A DNA stretch of 64,000 nt from Streptomyces sp. TRM49041 (GTDB lineage Bacteria > Actinomycetota > Actinomycetes > Streptomycetales > Streptomycetaceae): the NCBI RefSeq assembly GCF_008271805.1, contig NZ_VSRY01000152.1:124001-188000 (forward strand). Reading direction: 5' to 3'. The stretch's first letter is position 1. Each line of letters begins with the position of its first letter. The position numbers and the translations under genes are program-made. Shown piece after piece: positions 1 to 10,264 of the stretch. A model generated the notes under the pieces. It was not told the DNA's origin. It did not search any database and saw only the letters and a list, made by a program, of their open reading frames with translations.

Positions 1-1
1 C

Positions 2-1378
<1,377 letters not shown>

Positions 1379-1399
1379 CCCGCCTCCGCTCCGGCGGGC

Positions 1400-1434
1400 C
1401 CGATCCCCGCCCACCCGCTGTGGGCGGGGATCGG
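1400..1434 (+). terminator. Hairpin terminator after leuA
   Basis: A perfect 15-bp stem (1400-1414 with 1420-1434) closes a 5-nt loop 21 nt after the leuA stop. There is no T-run, which is usual for Streptomyces terminators. The call rests on stem strength and position. Confidence 0.7.
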
Positions 1435-1539
1435 CCATGTCCGTGGCGTTCTCCCGATGGGGTGCTGACGCCACATCATGGATGTGGCTAACATCACGTC
1501 AACGTCGGCAAAGGTGGCCGAGGCGTCTGGAGGTGCGAG

Positions 1540-2244
1540 GTGCAGCCAGCACGGGGATCACGCGGATCACGTGGCCGGAAACTCCGCATTTGTTCCGTTC
1601 ATACCTCGTGGCACACCGTCGGCGACGGCGAGTTCTTCTGCCCCAGCTGCGGCGGCGACCGCAATTACCGGCGTCGCACAGGCCGTCGCCGGTTCACTCT
1701 TCTCGGTGTTCCTCTGCTGTCGCGCGGCGCCGCCGGGCCCGTCGTCGAATGCGCCGCCTGCCGCGACCGGTTCGGTACCGACGTCCTCGACCACCCGACC
1801 ACCGCCCGGTTCTCCGCGATGCTCCGCGACGCGGTGCACACCGTCGCCCTCGCCGTACTCGCCGCCGGCGGCACCTCGTCCCACACGGTCGTACGGACGG
1901 CTGTCTCCGCCGTACGGGCCGCCGGGTACGCCGACTGCACCGCCGACAGCCTCACCAGCCTCATCGAGGCGCTCGCCGCCGACACCGGCAGGTTCCTCAC
2001 CGACGCCGACGGGCCCTGCGGCGCCGCCCTCGCCATCGAGCTGCACGAGGCGCTCGAACCGCTCGCGCCCCACCTGGCGCCGGCCGGGCGCGAGTCGATC
2101 CTCCTGCAGGGCGCCCGGATCGCCCTCGCCGACGGCGCGTACATCCCGGCCGAGCGTGAGGTGCTCACCACCGTGGGCAACGCCCTGCTGCTCCGGCCCG
2201 ACGACACGGCCCGCCTCATGGAAGCGGCGCGCGCCCCGTTCTGA
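1540..2244 (+). CDS. TerB-like protein with N-terminal zinc ribbon
   Basis: This is a 234-aa cytoplasmic protein. A zinc ribbon is visible near residues 33-77, with one CxxC pair in FFCPSCGG and another in ECAACRDRFG. The remainder is alpha-helical and resembles the TerB/tellurite-resistance fold, ending with an acidic DGAYIPAEREVL segment typical of that family. The function of such stand-alone proteins is not established; TerB domains are linked to metal and stress responses. The GTG start at 1540 is chosen because GGAGG lies 6-10 nt upstream. The gene stands alone between the leuA terminator and the convergent ferredoxin reductase gene. Confidence 0.75.
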   Translation: MQPARGSRGSRGRKLRICSVHTSWHTVGDGEFFCPSCGGDRNYRRRTGRRRFTLLGVPLLSRGAAGPVVECAACRDRFGTDVLDHPTTARFSAMLRDAVHTVALAVLAAGGTSSHTVVRTAVSAVRAAGYADCTADSLTSLIEALAADTGRFLTDADGPCGAALAIELHEALEPLAPHLAPAGRESILLQGARIALADGAYIPAEREVLTTVGNALLLRPDDTARLMEAARAPF

Positions 2245-2316
2245 GCCCCCGGCTTCCGGGGTCCAGGACGGGGCACGCGCCGCTTCCGCGGTCGGCGGTC
2301 GGCCGCCGCCGGGGCG

Positions 2317-3687
2317 TCAGACCTCGACGCCGCTCGCCCGCAGCATCTCCTCGCGCTCCACGATCTTCACGCGCTCCCGGCCCTCGGCCTCGCCGCGCGC
2401 CCGCTCCGCGGCGTCCAGCCGGTACCAGCCGTCCCAGGTGGTGTACGCGACGCCCCTGCCCTCCAGGAACTCCACCACGGCGTCCTCGCCCGGCGCGTCC
2501 GGCGTGTGCAGCCGGCCCTCGCGGTGGTCCTCCAGCAGGTTGGCGACCGTCTCGTTCGCATCGCCCTTGGTGTGGCCGATCAGGCCGATCGGACCTCGCC
2601 GGATCCAGCCCGTCACATACGTCGACGGGACGTGCTCGCCGCCCTGCTGCACCACGCGGCCGCCCTCGTCCGGGACGGTGCCGGAGTCGGCGTCCCACGG
2701 CAGCTTGGGCAGCTCCTCGGAGAGGTAGCCGACCGCGCGGTAGACCGCCTGGACGTCCCAGGAGGTGAACTCGCCGGTGCCCTTCACATTGCCAGTGCCG
2801 TCCAGCTCCGTGCGCTCGGTGCGCAGGCCGACGACCTTGCCGTCCTCGCCGACGATCTCGGAGGGCGACTCGAAGAAGTGCAGGAACAGCTTGTGCGGGC
2901 GGTCGCCGACGTCGCGGATCGCCCAGTTCTCCAGGGTCTTGGCGACCATGTCGACCTGCTTGTTGGAGCGCCGGGCGTCGATCGAGCCCTGGTCGTAGTC
3001 GATGTCCTCGGGGTTGACGATGACCTCGATGCTCGGCGAGTGGTCCAGCTCGCGCAGCTCCATGGGGCTGAACTTCGCCTGCGCGGGGCCGCGCCGCCCG
3101 AAGACATGGATCTCCAGGGCCTTGTTGGCCTTCAGGCCCGCGTGCACATTCGGCGGGATCTCCGTCGGCAGCAGCTCGTCGGCGGTCTTCGCGAGGATGC
3201 GCGCCACGTCGAGAGCCACGTTGCCGACGCCCAGCACCGCGACCTTCTCGGCCTCCAGCGGCCAGGTGCGCGGCACGTCGGGGTGGCCGTCGTACCAGGA
3301 GACGAAGTCGGCGGCGCCGTACGAGCCTTCGAGCTCCACGCCCGGGATGTTCAGCGCCCGGTCGGCGTCCGCGCCCGTCGAGAAGATCACCGCGTCGTAG
3401 AAGGCGCGCAGGTCGTCCAGGGTGATGTCGGACGGGTAGTCGACGTTGCCGAAGAGGCGGATCTGCGGCTTGTCCAGCACCTGGTGGAGGGCCGTGACGA
3501 TGCCCTTGATGCGCGGGTGGTCCGGGGCGACGCCGTACCGGATGAGCCCGAACGGCGCCGGCATTCGCTCGAACAGGTCGATGGAGACACCCGGGTCGGC
3601 GGCGGCCTCGGACTTCAGGAGCGCGTCGGCGGCGTAGATGCCGGCCGGGCCGGCACCGACGATCGCGACCCGCAGGGGGCGGGGCAT
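2317..3687 (-). CDS. fprA: Ferredoxin/adrenodoxin-type NADP+ reductase (FprA family)
   Basis: The product is a 456-aa FAD enzyme that passes electrons between NADPH and ferredoxin, serving for example cytochromes P450 or sulfite and nitrite reduction. The N-terminus carries the FAD Rossmann motif VAIVGAGPAGIYAA and the middle carries the NADP site VLGVGNVALDVAR. GWIRRGPIGLIGHTKGDA near residue 370 is characteristic of mitochondrial-type adrenodoxin reductases. The ATG at 3687 is preferred to an upstream in-frame start at 3777 because an AGGGAA ribosome site precedes it and the upstream 30 residues look non-coding. The gene is convergent with the TerB-like gene and monocistronic as far as can be seen. 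The partner ferredoxin is not encoded nearby. Confidence 0.9.
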   Translation of the reverse strand: MPRPLRVAIVGAGPAGIYAADALLKSEAAADPGVSIDLFERMPAPFGLIRYGVAPDHPRIKGIVTALHQVLDKPQIRLFGNVDYPSDITLDDLRAFYDAVIFSTGADADRALNIPGVELEGSYGAADFVSWYDGHPDVPRTWPLEAEKVAVLGVGNVALDVARILAKTADELLPTEIPPNVHAGLKANKALEIHVFGRRGPAQAKFSPMELRELDHSPSIEVIVNPEDIDYDQGSIDARRSNKQVDMVAKTLENWAIRDVGDRPHKLFLHFFESPSEIVGEDGKVVGLRTERTELDGTGNVKGTGEFTSWDVQAVYRAVGYLSEELPKLPWDADSGTVPDEGGRVVQQGGEHVPSTYVTGWIRRGPIGLIGHTKGDANETVANLLEDHREGRLHTPDAPGEDAVVEFLEGRGVAYTTWDGWYRLDAAERARGEAEGRERVKIVEREEMLRASGVEV

Positions 3688-3862
3688 GGCAGGTTCCCTT
3701 CGAAAGTCAGCACTTCTCGCTCCGCCAGCCTCACAAGTGCAGGGAAGGAGTGGTACCCAGTTCCGTTCTATGACCACATAAGTATGGCTTATGACTTTTC
3801 GGGGTCGGTTCCGGGGTGGGGAGCGGGGGTGGGAGCGGCGGCGCGGGCCGGTGCGGGCCCCC

Positions 3863-4225
3863 TCAACGCGCTGCCAGGACGAAGCCCAGGGTGATCAGCG
3901 CGGGCACGGTCTGTACGAAGACGATCTTCCGGCTGGCCGTCGCCGCGCCGTACACGCCCGCCACCGCCACGCAGACCAGGAAGAACACCTTCGCCTGGAA
4001 ACCCACCGGGTCCGCGGCGACGGCGCCCCACACGAGGCCCGCCGCGAGGAAGCCGTTGTACAGCCCCTGGTTGGCGGCGAGCGCCTTCGTCTGCCGGGCG
4101 AACTCCTCCGTCGTGCCGAAGGAGGCGCGCGCCTTCGGGGTCGTCCACAGGAACATCTCCAGGACGAGGATGTAGAAGTGCAGCGCGGCGAGGAGGAGGA
4201 CCAGGACGGTCGCTGTGGTCGACAT
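3863..4225 (-). CDS. DUF1304 small integral membrane protein
   Basis: This 120-aa protein has four predicted hydrophobic segments: an N-terminal one (VLVLLLAALHFYILVLEMF), two in the middle (YNGFLAAGLVWGAVA and VFFLVCVAVAGVYGAA) and one at the C-terminus. The order and the motif NQGLYNGFLAAGL match the DUF1304 family, whose function is unknown. The start at 4225 gives MSTTATVL; an in-frame ATG lies 6 codons upstream. It lies divergently next to recO, about 70 bp away, so the two promoters share one intergenic region. Confidence 0.8.
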   Translation of the reverse strand: MSTTATVLVLLLAALHFYILVLEMFLWTTPKARASFGTTEEFARQTKALAANQGLYNGFLAAGLVWGAVAADPVGFQAKVFFLVCVAVAGVYGAATASRKIVFVQTVPALITLGFVLAAR

Positions 4226-4272
4226 CCCGCCAGCATGCCGCAACCGCTTTCCCGGGGCGGCACCGGCACCCC

Positions 4273-4296
4273 TGTCCCGTACGGGACAATGGGCCC
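4273..4296 (+). promoter_or_regulatory. Leaderless recO promoter with a perfect palindrome
   Basis: The perfect 16-bp palindrome TGTCCCGTACGGGACA (4273-4288) overlaps a -10-like GACAAT (4285-4290), which ends exactly 6 nt before the recO ATG. No Shine-Dalgarno sequence is present, so a leaderless transcript is inferred. The same CCGTACGGGACAATGGG block sits before dusB at about 12254. Confidence 0.55.
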
Positions 4297-5043
4297 ATGA
4301 GCCTGTTCCGTGATGACGGCATCGTGCTGCGCACCCAGAAGCTGGGCGAGGCCGACCGCATCATCACCTTCCTCACCCGCGGACACGGGCGCGTGCGTGC
4401 CGTCGCGCGCGGGGTGCGGCGGACCAAGTCGAAGTTCGGCGCGCGGCTCGAACCCTTCTCGCACGTGGACGTCCAGTTCTTCGCCCGCGGCGGCGAACTC
4501 ATCGGCCGCGGGCTGCCGCTGTGCACGCAGAGCGAGACCATCGCCCCGTACGGCAGCGGCATCGTCACCGACTACGACCGCTACACCGCCGGTACCGCCA
4601 TGCTGGAGACCGCCGAGCGGTTCACCGACCACGAGGGGGAACCCGCCGTGCAGCAGTACCTGCTGCTCGTCGGCGCCCTGCGCACCCTCGCCCGCGGCGA
4701 GCACGCCCCCCGTCTCGTCCTGGACGCGTTCCTGTTGCGCTCGCTCGCCGTCAACGGCTACGCCCCGTCCTTCGTGGACTGCGCCCGCTGCGGCATCCAC
4801 GGGCCGAACCGGTTCTTCTCGGTCGCGGCGGGCGGAGTCGTCTGCGGGGACTGCCGGGTGCCCGGCAGCGTCGTACCCTCGGCGGAGGCCGTCGGTCTGC
4901 TCAGCGCGCTGCTGACCGGCGACTGGGAGACGGCGGACGCGTGCGAACCGCGCCACGTCAGGGAGGGGAGCGGACTGGTGTCCGCCTATCTGCACTGGCA
5001 CCTTGAGCGCGGGCTGCGCTCGCTCCGCTACGTGGAGAAGTAG
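4297..5043 (+). CDS. recO: DNA repair protein RecO
   Basis: RecO (248 aa) anneals single strands and loads RecA with RecR/RecF in recombinational gap repair. The N-terminal OB-fold begins [22 protein letters not shown], the family signature. It is followed by the helical domain and a C4 zinc-binding knuckle (CARCG near residue 163 and CGDC near 186), as in many actinobacterial RecO proteins. Length is normal. The ATG at 4297 lies right behind a -10-like hexamer without a ribosome site, suggesting leaderless translation. The uppS gene follows 34 bp downstream on the same strand, and this recO-uppS order is common in actinomycetes. Confidence 0.95.
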   Translation: MSLFRDDGIVLRTQKLGEADRIITFLTRGHGRVRAVARGVRRTKSKFGARLEPFSHVDVQFFARGGELIGRGLPLCTQSETIAPYGSGIVTDYDRYTAGTAMLETAERFTDHEGEPAVQQYLLLVGALRTLARGEHAPRLVLDAFLLRSLAVNGYAPSFVDCARCGIHGPNRFFSVAAGGVVCGDCRVPGSVVPSAEAVGLLSALLTGDWETADACEPRHVREGSGLVSAYLHWHLERGLRSLRYVEK

Positions 5044-5077
5044 AGAAGATCCAGAAGGTCTAGGAGAAGTGAGCCGC

Positions 5078-5950
5078 ATGGCCATCGCACGACGCGGAAT
5101 CCTCGGGCGCTCCAAGCGCGAGTACCAGGCCCCCGAGCCGCACCCGTCCGGCGCGCGCCCGCCGAGGATCCCCGGCGAGCTGGTGCCGAAGCATGTGGCG
5201 ATCGTCATGGACGGCAACGGCCGCTGGGCCAAGGACCGCGGCCTGCCCCGCACCGAGGGCCACAAGGTCGGCGCCGAGCGTGTCCTCGACGTACTGCAGG
5301 GCGCCATCGAGATGGGCGTCGGGAGCGTCTCGCTGTACGCCTTCTCCACCGAGAACTGGCGGCGCTCGCCGGACGAGGTGCGCTTCCTGATGAACTTCAA
5401 CCGGGACTTCATCCGCAAGACCCGGGACCAGCTCGACGCACTGGGCATCCGGGTGCGCTGGGTGGGCCGGATGCCCAAGCTGTGGAAGTCGGTGGCCCAG
5501 GAGCTCCAGATCGCCCAGGAACAGACGAAGGGCAACGACAGGCTCACGCTGTACTTCTGCATGAACTACGGCGGCCGTGCCGAGATCGCGGACGCCGCGC
5601 AGGCGCTGGCGGCGGACGTGAAGGCCGGGAAGCTCGACCCCTCGAAGGTCACGGAGAAGACCTTCGCGAAGTATCTGTACTACGCGGACATGCCGGACGT
5701 GGACCTGTTCCTGCGGCCGAGCGGCGAGCAGCGCACCTCCAACTACCTGCTCTGGCAGAGCGCGTACGCCGAGATGGTGTTCCAGGACGTGCTGTGGCCC
5801 GACTTCGACCGCCGCGACCTGTGGCGGGCCTGCCTGGAGTACGCGCAGCGCGACCGCCGCTTCGGCGGCGCCGTCCCCAACGAGGAGCTCCTCGCGATGG
5901 AGGCCGCGATGAAGGGCCGCCCCGAGGACGCGGCCGGCGCGACGGGCTGA
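5078..5950 (+). CDS. uppS: Isoprenyl transferase (undecaprenyl diphosphate synthase)
   Basis: This 290-aa cis-prenyltransferase builds the long-chain polyprenyl diphosphate used as lipid carrier for peptidoglycan and other wall polymers. The catalytic Asp motif MDGNGRWAK, the YAFSTENW segment and the C-terminal [23 protein letters not shown] region are all present in the usual order. There is an N-terminal extension of about 35 residues before the fold. The ATG at 5078 is chosen because AGGAGAAG lies 8-15 nt upstream; an in-frame GTG at 5069 is too close to that site. It follows recO and probably shares its transcript. Confidence 0.95.
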   Translation: MAIARRGILGRSKREYQAPEPHPSGARPPRIPGELVPKHVAIVMDGNGRWAKDRGLPRTEGHKVGAERVLDVLQGAIEMGVGSVSLYAFSTENWRRSPDEVRFLMNFNRDFIRKTRDQLDALGIRVRWVGRMPKLWKSVAQELQIAQEQTKGNDRLTLYFCMNYGGRAEIADAAQALAADVKAGKLDPSKVTEKTFAKYLYYADMPDVDLFLRPSGEQRTSNYLLWQSAYAEMVFQDVLWPDFDRRDLWRACLEYAQRDRRFGGAVPNEELLAMEAAMKGRPEDAAGATG

Positions 5951-5995
5951 GCGACGCCTTACGATCTTGGCCTGTCCGCGTCACAAGGAGGGGCC

Positions 5996-6538
5996 ATGAC
6001 GGCAGAGGTACGGGGCGACCGTGAGGTGGTGGAGCTGGTCCACCAGCCCACCGCCGAGGACGCGGCGGAGATGCTGCGGGCCCGGATGCGCCGTACCTCG
6101 GCGGGCCGCCGGCTGCGGTGGCTGCTGTGGCCGAGCGGGGTGGCCGGCGCGCTCCTCGCGGCGGCGCTGATCGCCGGTCCCGGCACCAGCCATCCCGCTG
6201 TGACGGCGGGACTCTGCGGGCTCAGCGGCGCGGCCTTCGGGCTGCTGTTCCTGTCGCCGCGCCTGCAGGCGCGCCAGATCCATCGGCTGGCCGAGCCGCA
6301 CGGCGAGCACCATGCCGTGGTGGACGACTCCGGGGTGCGCTGGACGACGCAGGCGCAGGAGGTCTCCAGCACATGGCGGGCGCTGCCCCGGTACACGGAG
6401 ACGCCCCGGCTGTTCGTGCTGTTCTCCGGCGACCGCGCCGGCCTCGGCGTGGCCTGCCTGCCGAAGCGCGCCCTCACCGGGCCCGGAGGCGTCGACCGGC
6501 TGCGCGCGATCCTCGACCGGAACACGAGGCGGATATGA
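5996..6538 (+). CDS. YcxB-like membrane protein
   Basis: This 180-aa protein has two adjacent membrane helices near residues 42-85 (LLWPSGVAGALLAAALIAG and ALTAGLCGLSGAAFGLLF-like segments). A C-terminal soluble beta-rich domain carries a GVRWTTQAQEVSSTWRALPRYTETPRLFVLF motif, characteristic of YcxB-like C-terminal domains. Function is unknown. An AAGGAGG ribosome site is placed well before the ATG at 5996. The stop overlaps the start of the next gene (ATGA at 6535-6538), so the two membrane proteins are translationally coupled. Confidence 0.75.
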   Translation: MTAEVRGDREVVELVHQPTAEDAAEMLRARMRRTSAGRRLRWLLWPSGVAGALLAAALIAGPGTSHPAVTAGLCGLSGAAFGLLFLSPRLQARQIHRLAEPHGEHHAVVDDSGVRWTTQAQEVSSTWRALPRYTETPRLFVLFSGDRAGLGVACLPKRALTGPGGVDRLRAILDRNTRRI

Positions 6539-6882
6539 CGCCGCGCGGCTGCCTCGGCGCCCTGTTCTTCGCCCCCGCGCTGTGGCTGGCGCTGCTCAGC
6601 ATCGGAGGCACCAATGACCTGGCCATGCTGGGAATGGACTGGAACAACGCACCGGTGGTCGTCGTCATGTGCGGGCTCGCCGTCGCGCTCGGCCTGGCCG
6701 GTTACGCGGCGCTGGGGTGGCGTTCCGTCGTCGGGGCCGGCATGGCGCTGCTCCTCGCGGGGGTCGTCGCCACGAGCCTGTACATCGTCGTGCCGATGCT
6801 GCACTGCTGGTCGTACGACACCGTCGCGGCGAACGACGACGGGTCGTACTACTGCCTCAACCGCGACATGAGCATCCGCTAG
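6535..6882 (+). CDS. Small four-helix membrane protein, unknown function
   Basis: A 115-aa hydrophobic protein starting at the ATG that overlaps the stop of the YcxB-like gene by 4 nt. About three to four membrane segments can be seen (LGALFFAPALWLALLSI, VVVVMCGLAVALGLAGYAAL, VVGAGMALLLAGVVATSLYIVV). A short polar tail with two Cys residues (HCW and YYCLN) follows and probably faces outside. I do not recognise a family. Coupled translation suggests it works with the preceding membrane protein. Confidence 0.65.
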   Translation: MTPRGCLGALFFAPALWLALLSIGGTNDLAMLGMDWNNAPVVVVMCGLAVALGLAGYAALGWRSVVGAGMALLLAGVVATSLYIVVPMLHCWSYDTVAANDDGSYYCLNRDMSIR

Positions 6883-6910
6883 CCGCTCGGCGGTCCGCGC
6901 CGCCGCTGCC

Positions 6911-7336
6911 TCAGCCCTCGGCGGCCGCCGCGGCGGCGCACTCCGCGCAGGTGCCGAAGATCTCCACCGTGTGCGCGACGTTCACGAATCCGTGCTCCGC
7001 CGCGACCGCCTCGGCCCACTCCTCGACCGCCGGGCCCTCGACCTCCACGGCCTTGCCGCAGCCCCGGCACACCAGATGGTGATGGTGCTCACCGGTCGAG
7101 CAGCGGCGGTAGACCGCCTCGCCCTCGCTGGTGCGGAGCACATCCACCTCGCCCGCGTCAGCGAGCGACTGCAGCGTGCGGTAGACCGTCGTCAGGCCCA
7201 CCGAGTCGCCGCGGTGCTTGAGCATGTCGTGCAGCTCCTGCGCACTGCGGAACTCGTCCACCTCGTTCAGCGCCGCCGACACGGCGGCGCGCTGCCGGGT
7301 CGACCGGCCGCGTACGCCGGATCCTGCAGTCGCCAC
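6911..7336 (-). CDS. zur: Zinc uptake regulator Zur (Fur family)
   Basis: The product is a 141-aa Fur-family repressor. The winged helix holds GLTTVYRTLQSLADAGEV. The metal sites are the His-rich TGEHHHHLVCRGCG segment and a second CxxC pair (GTCAEC) near the C-terminus; these two CxxC pairs form the structural zinc site of the family. It is assigned to Zur rather than Fur or Nur because it directly follows znuB, C and A on the same strand and a Zur-box-like sequence precedes znuA. In streptomycetes Zur represses zinc uptake genes when zinc is replete. Whether it has its own promoter in the 115-bp gap is not clear. Confidence 0.92.
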   Translation of the reverse strand: MATAGSGVRGRSTRQRAAVSAALNEVDEFRSAQELHDMLKHRGDSVGLTTVYRTLQSLADAGEVDVLRTSEGEAVYRRCSTGEHHHHLVCRGCGKAVEVEGPAVEEWAEAVAAEHGFVNVAHTVEIFGTCAECAAAAAAEG

Positions 7337-7451
7337 AGGTGCCTCCTTGCCCTCGGCCCGCTCAGTCGTACGTCCGTACGTCGCTTACGTCGGGCCATTC
7401 TGCCAGGCTCCGCCGTGGAGTCCGGCAGCCGTGATTCCGTGCGCGGCCGGT

Positions 7452-8345
7452 TCAGACCCTGACGTCGTCCGCCGTGCCCTGGGCCGGCCGTGCGCCCCGT
7501 TCGTACACCTCCGTCGCCGCCTCGGCGGCCCGGGCGCGCCGCCGTGCCAGTGGCGCGGCCAGCGCGGTGAGCAGGACGAACACGGCGATGGCCAGCAGGA
7601 CGATCGTCGCGCCGGGCGGCACGTCCTGGTAGTACGTCGTGATCGTGCCGCCCAGGGACACCGCCGTACCGATGAGCACCGCCACCGCGAACGTCGCGCG
7701 GAAGCTCCGCGTCAGCTGCTGGGCCGCCGCGACGGGCACCACCATCAGCGCGCTGATCAGGAGCAGCCCGACGACGCGCATGGCGACCGTCACGGTCACC
7801 GCCGCGGTCACGGCGACCAGCAGATTGAGGGCCCGCACCGGCAGGCCGGTGACGCGGGCGAACTCCTCGTCCTGGCTGATCGCGAACAGCTGGCGGCGCA
7901 GCCCCAGCGAGACGGCCACCACGAAGGCGGCCAGCACGCAGATCGCGGTCACGTCCTCCTCGGAGACCGTCGCCAGCGAGCCGAAGAGGTAGCTGACCAG
8001 GTTGGCGTTGGAGCCGGCCGACGAGAGGCTGGTCAGCATGACACCGCCGGCCATGCCCCCGTAGAAGAGCAGGGCGAGCGCGATGTCGCCGCGTGTGCGC
8101 CCGTACATGCGGATCAGCTCCATCAGCACGGCGCCCGCGACCGACACGAGCCCGGCCATCCACACCGGGTTCGTGGACATCAGGAAGCCGAGGCCGACAC
8201 CCGTCATGGCGACATGGCCGATGCCGTCGCCCATCAGGGCCTGTCGCCGCTGCACCAGGTGGATGCCGACGGCGGGCGCGGTGATACCGACCAGAACGGC
8301 GGCGATGAGCGCCCGCTGCATGAACGCGGGTTCGAGGAAGTCCAT
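7452..8345 (-). CDS. znuB: Zinc ABC transporter permease ZnuB
   Basis: This is a 297-aa ABC-3 family permease with about eight membrane segments and the family hallmark QRRQALMGDGIGHVAMTGVGLGFL near the N-terminus. The polar tail after residue 270 is short. It starts 2 bp after the znuC stop, so the two are transcribed and translated together. With ZnuC and ZnuA it forms a high-affinity Zn2+ importer; the local Zur gene and Zur box support zinc rather than manganese. Confidence 0.92.
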   Translation of the reverse strand: MDFLEPAFMQRALIAAVLVGITAPAVGIHLVQRRQALMGDGIGHVAMTGVGLGFLMSTNPVWMAGLVSVAGAVLMELIRMYGRTRGDIALALLFYGGMAGGVMLTSLSSAGSNANLVSYLFGSLATVSEEDVTAICVLAAFVVAVSLGLRRQLFAISQDEEFARVTGLPVRALNLLVAVTAAVTVTVAMRVVGLLLISALMVVPVAAAQQLTRSFRATFAVAVLIGTAVSLGGTITTYYQDVPPGATIVLLAIAVFVLLTALAAPLARRRARAAEAATEVYERGARPAQGTADDVRV

Positions 8346-8347
8346 GG

Positions 8348-9112
8348 TCAGGTCAGCAGTCCCGTGCGGAGCGGCTCGTCGGCCGCGTGCGGATGTACGT
8401 GGTCGTGGCCGGGCAGCGCGTGCTGCCCGACCGCCTCCGGGGGCGGCCCGTCGTGGACGACACAGCCGTCGCGCAGGACGACCGCGCGATCGATCAGCGG
8501 TTCCAGCGGGCCCAGTTCGTGGAGGACGAGCAGCACGGTCGTGCCGTTCGCGACCTGTTCGCGCAGGGTCGCGGCGAGCACCTCCTGGCTGGCCAGGTCG
8601 ACGCCCGCCATCGGCTCGTCCATGATCACCAGCTCCGGCTCGGAGGCGAGGGCACGGGCGATCAGCACGCGCTGGTGCTGGCCGCCGGAGAGCGCCCAGA
8701 CCGATTCCCCGGCCCGGTCGGCGAGCCCGACCAGCTCGATGGCCCGCTCCACGGCGGCCCGGTCGGCCTTGGACGGCCTTCGCAGTTTCGTACGGGACAG
8801 CCGGCCGGACGCGACGACCTCGCGGACCGTCGCGGGCACCCCGCTCGCCGCGGTGGTGCGCTGCGGTACGTACCCGACGCGCGCCCAGTCGCGGAAGCGG
8901 CGCAGTTCGGTGCCGAACAGGGATATCGCGCCGCCGGTGAGCGGCACCTGTCCGATCACCGAGCGGACCGCGGTCGACTTGCCCGACCCGTTGGCGCCGA
9001 GCAGGGCGACGACCTCACCGTGGTCGACGGTGAAGTCGATGCCGCGCAGCACGGGGCGGGAGCCGAGCGTGGCGGTGGCCTCCCGGACGGAGATGACGGG
9101 CTCGCTGCTCAC
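8348..9112 (-). CDS. znuC: Zinc ABC transporter ATP-binding protein ZnuC
   Basis: A 254-aa ATPase subunit with Walker A GANGSGKST, the signature ALSGGQHQR, Walker B LVIMDEPMAGVD and the H-loop VLHELG, all intact. The GTG at 9112 is preferred because TCTGGAGG lies about 6 nt upstream; an in-frame upstream GTG at 9136 would put the ribosome site inside the gene. It powers import through ZnuB. It lies between znuA (20 bp upstream) and znuB in one operon. Confidence 0.92.
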   Translation of the reverse strand: MSSEPVISVREATATLGSRPVLRGIDFTVDHGEVVALLGANGSGKSTAVRSVIGQVPLTGGAISLFGTELRRFRDWARVGYVPQRTTAASGVPATVREVVASGRLSRTKLRRPSKADRAAVERAIELVGLADRAGESVWALSGGQHQRVLIARALASEPELVIMDEPMAGVDLASQEVLAATLREQVANGTTVLLVLHELGPLEPLIDRAVVLRDGCVVHDGPPPEAVGQHALPGHDHVHPHAADEPLRTGLLT

Positions 9113-9132
9113 CGGGCCTCCAGAGGAATCGA

Positions 9133-10146
9133 TCACTTGGCGCCGAGGGCCTTCTGGAGCGCCGCCAGGTTGGACTCCATGACCTCGAAGTAGTCAGCGC
9201 CCTTGGACCGCTCGGTGATTCCCTCCAGCGGGTCCAGGACGTCCGTCCGCAGACCGGTGTCCTTGGCGAGCGTCTTCGCGGTCTTGTCGCTGGCCAGGGT
9301 CTCGAAGAAGACGGTGGTGACCTTCTCCTTCCTGGCGGTGTCCTGGAGTTCCTTGATCCGGGCGGGGCTGGGCTCCGACTCGGGGTCGAGCCCGGCGATG
9401 CCCTCCTGGTCCAGGCCGTACCGCTCGGCGAGGTAGCCGAACGCGGAGTGGGTGGTGATGAAGGTCTTGGTGGTGGTGTTCTTCAGGCCCTGCTGGAACT
9501 TGGTGTTCAGGGCGTCGAGCTTCTTCACCAGCTCGTCGGTGTTCTTCTCGTACGTGGCCGCGTTGTCCGGGTCGGCCTTGGCGAGGGAGTCGCCGACGCC
9601 CTTGGCGACCTCGGCGTACTTCACGGGGTCCAGCCAGATGTGCGGGTCGGCGCTGCCCGCCTCCGCCTCGTGCCCGTGCTCGTCGGCGTGGGGCTCCTCG
9701 GCGTGGGACTCCTCCGCGTGGGCTTCCTCGCCCTCGTGGCTGTCGTGGCCGTCGACCCCGGTGCCGTGCGTCTCAAGGGTGGTGAGCGTGGCCGCGTCGA
9801 CCGTGTTCTTGACGCCCGCCTGCTTGATCGCGTCGTCCACGGCGGGCTGGATGCCCTTGAGGTAGAGGATGTAGTCGGCCTCGCCGAGATCGGCGATCTG
9901 CCGGGCCTTGAGCTCCAGGTCGTGCGGCTCGACACCGGGCTTGGTGAGCGTGGACACCGAGACCTTTTCGCCGCCGATCTGTTCGGCCAGGAACTGCATC
10001 GGGTAGAACGACGCCACAACGTCCAGTTTGCCGTTCTTGTCCTTCTCCGCGCTTTCGGAGGAGCCGCCGCAGGCGGAGAGGGTGACCAGGCCGAGGACCG
10101 CGGCGCCGGTGACGGCGGTGGTGGATATGCAGCGTCGTACGTTCAT
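9133..10146 (-). CDS. znuA: Zinc-binding lipoprotein ZnuA
   Basis: This is a cluster A-I substrate-binding protein of about 337 aa. It has an N-terminal signal ending in the lipobox LSACGG, so it is lipid-anchored outside the membrane. The metal ligands HDLELK, the central stretch rich in His, Asp and Glu (EEAHAEESHAEEPHADEHGHE) and HSAFGYLAERYG follow. The charged His loop is typical of zinc-specific members. Starts at 10161 (TTG), 10155 or 10146 are all possible; 10146 gives a normal signal peptide. The Zur-box-like sequence lies 22 bp upstream of that codon. Confidence 0.92.
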   Translation of the reverse strand: MNVRRCISTTAVTGAAVLGLVTLSACGGSSESAEKDKNGKLDVVASFYPMQFLAEQIGGEKVSVSTLTKPGVEPHDLELKARQIADLGEADYILYLKGIQPAVDDAIKQAGVKNTVDAATLTTLETHGTGVDGHDSHEGEEAHAEESHAEEPHADEHGHEAEAGSADPHIWLDPVKYAEVAKGVGDSLAKADPDNAATYEKNTDELVKKLDALNTKFQQGLKNTTTKTFITTHSAFGYLAERYGLDQEGIAGLDPESEPSPARIKELQDTARKEKVTTVFFETLASDKTAKTLAKDTGLRTDVLDPLEGITERSKGADYFEVMESNLAALQKALGAK

Positions 10147-10167
10147 GACACTCATTTTCAACTTTGC

Positions 10168-10182
10168 TGGAAACCATTGTCA
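10168..10182 (-). promoter_or_regulatory. Zur box upstream of znuA
   Basis: On the minus strand the 15-mer TGACAATGGTTTCCA matches 12 of 15 positions of the actinomycete Zur-box consensus TGAAAATGATTTTCA, including the central AATG and the outer TGA/CA. It lies just upstream of znuA, whose operon ends with zur. Zinc-dependent autoregulation of the operon is inferred. Confidence 0.75.
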
Positions 10183-10264
10183 ACAAGCGGACCAAGTGGC
10201 CTCCACCACCCACCGATTTGATCGAAGGGGTGCGCCCGCCGCTAACCTGAGTCATTCGCCCGCA

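Noticed and set aside
2246-2262. Terminator between the TerB-like gene and fprA
   Set aside because: Only a 6-bp stem with a 3-nt loop was seen, too weak to call.
1437-2728. Two other plus-strand frames overlapping the TerB-like gene
   Set aside because: Translations are Arg/Pro/Ser-rich without motifs, whereas the chosen frame has a ribosome site and zinc-ribbon Cys pairs.
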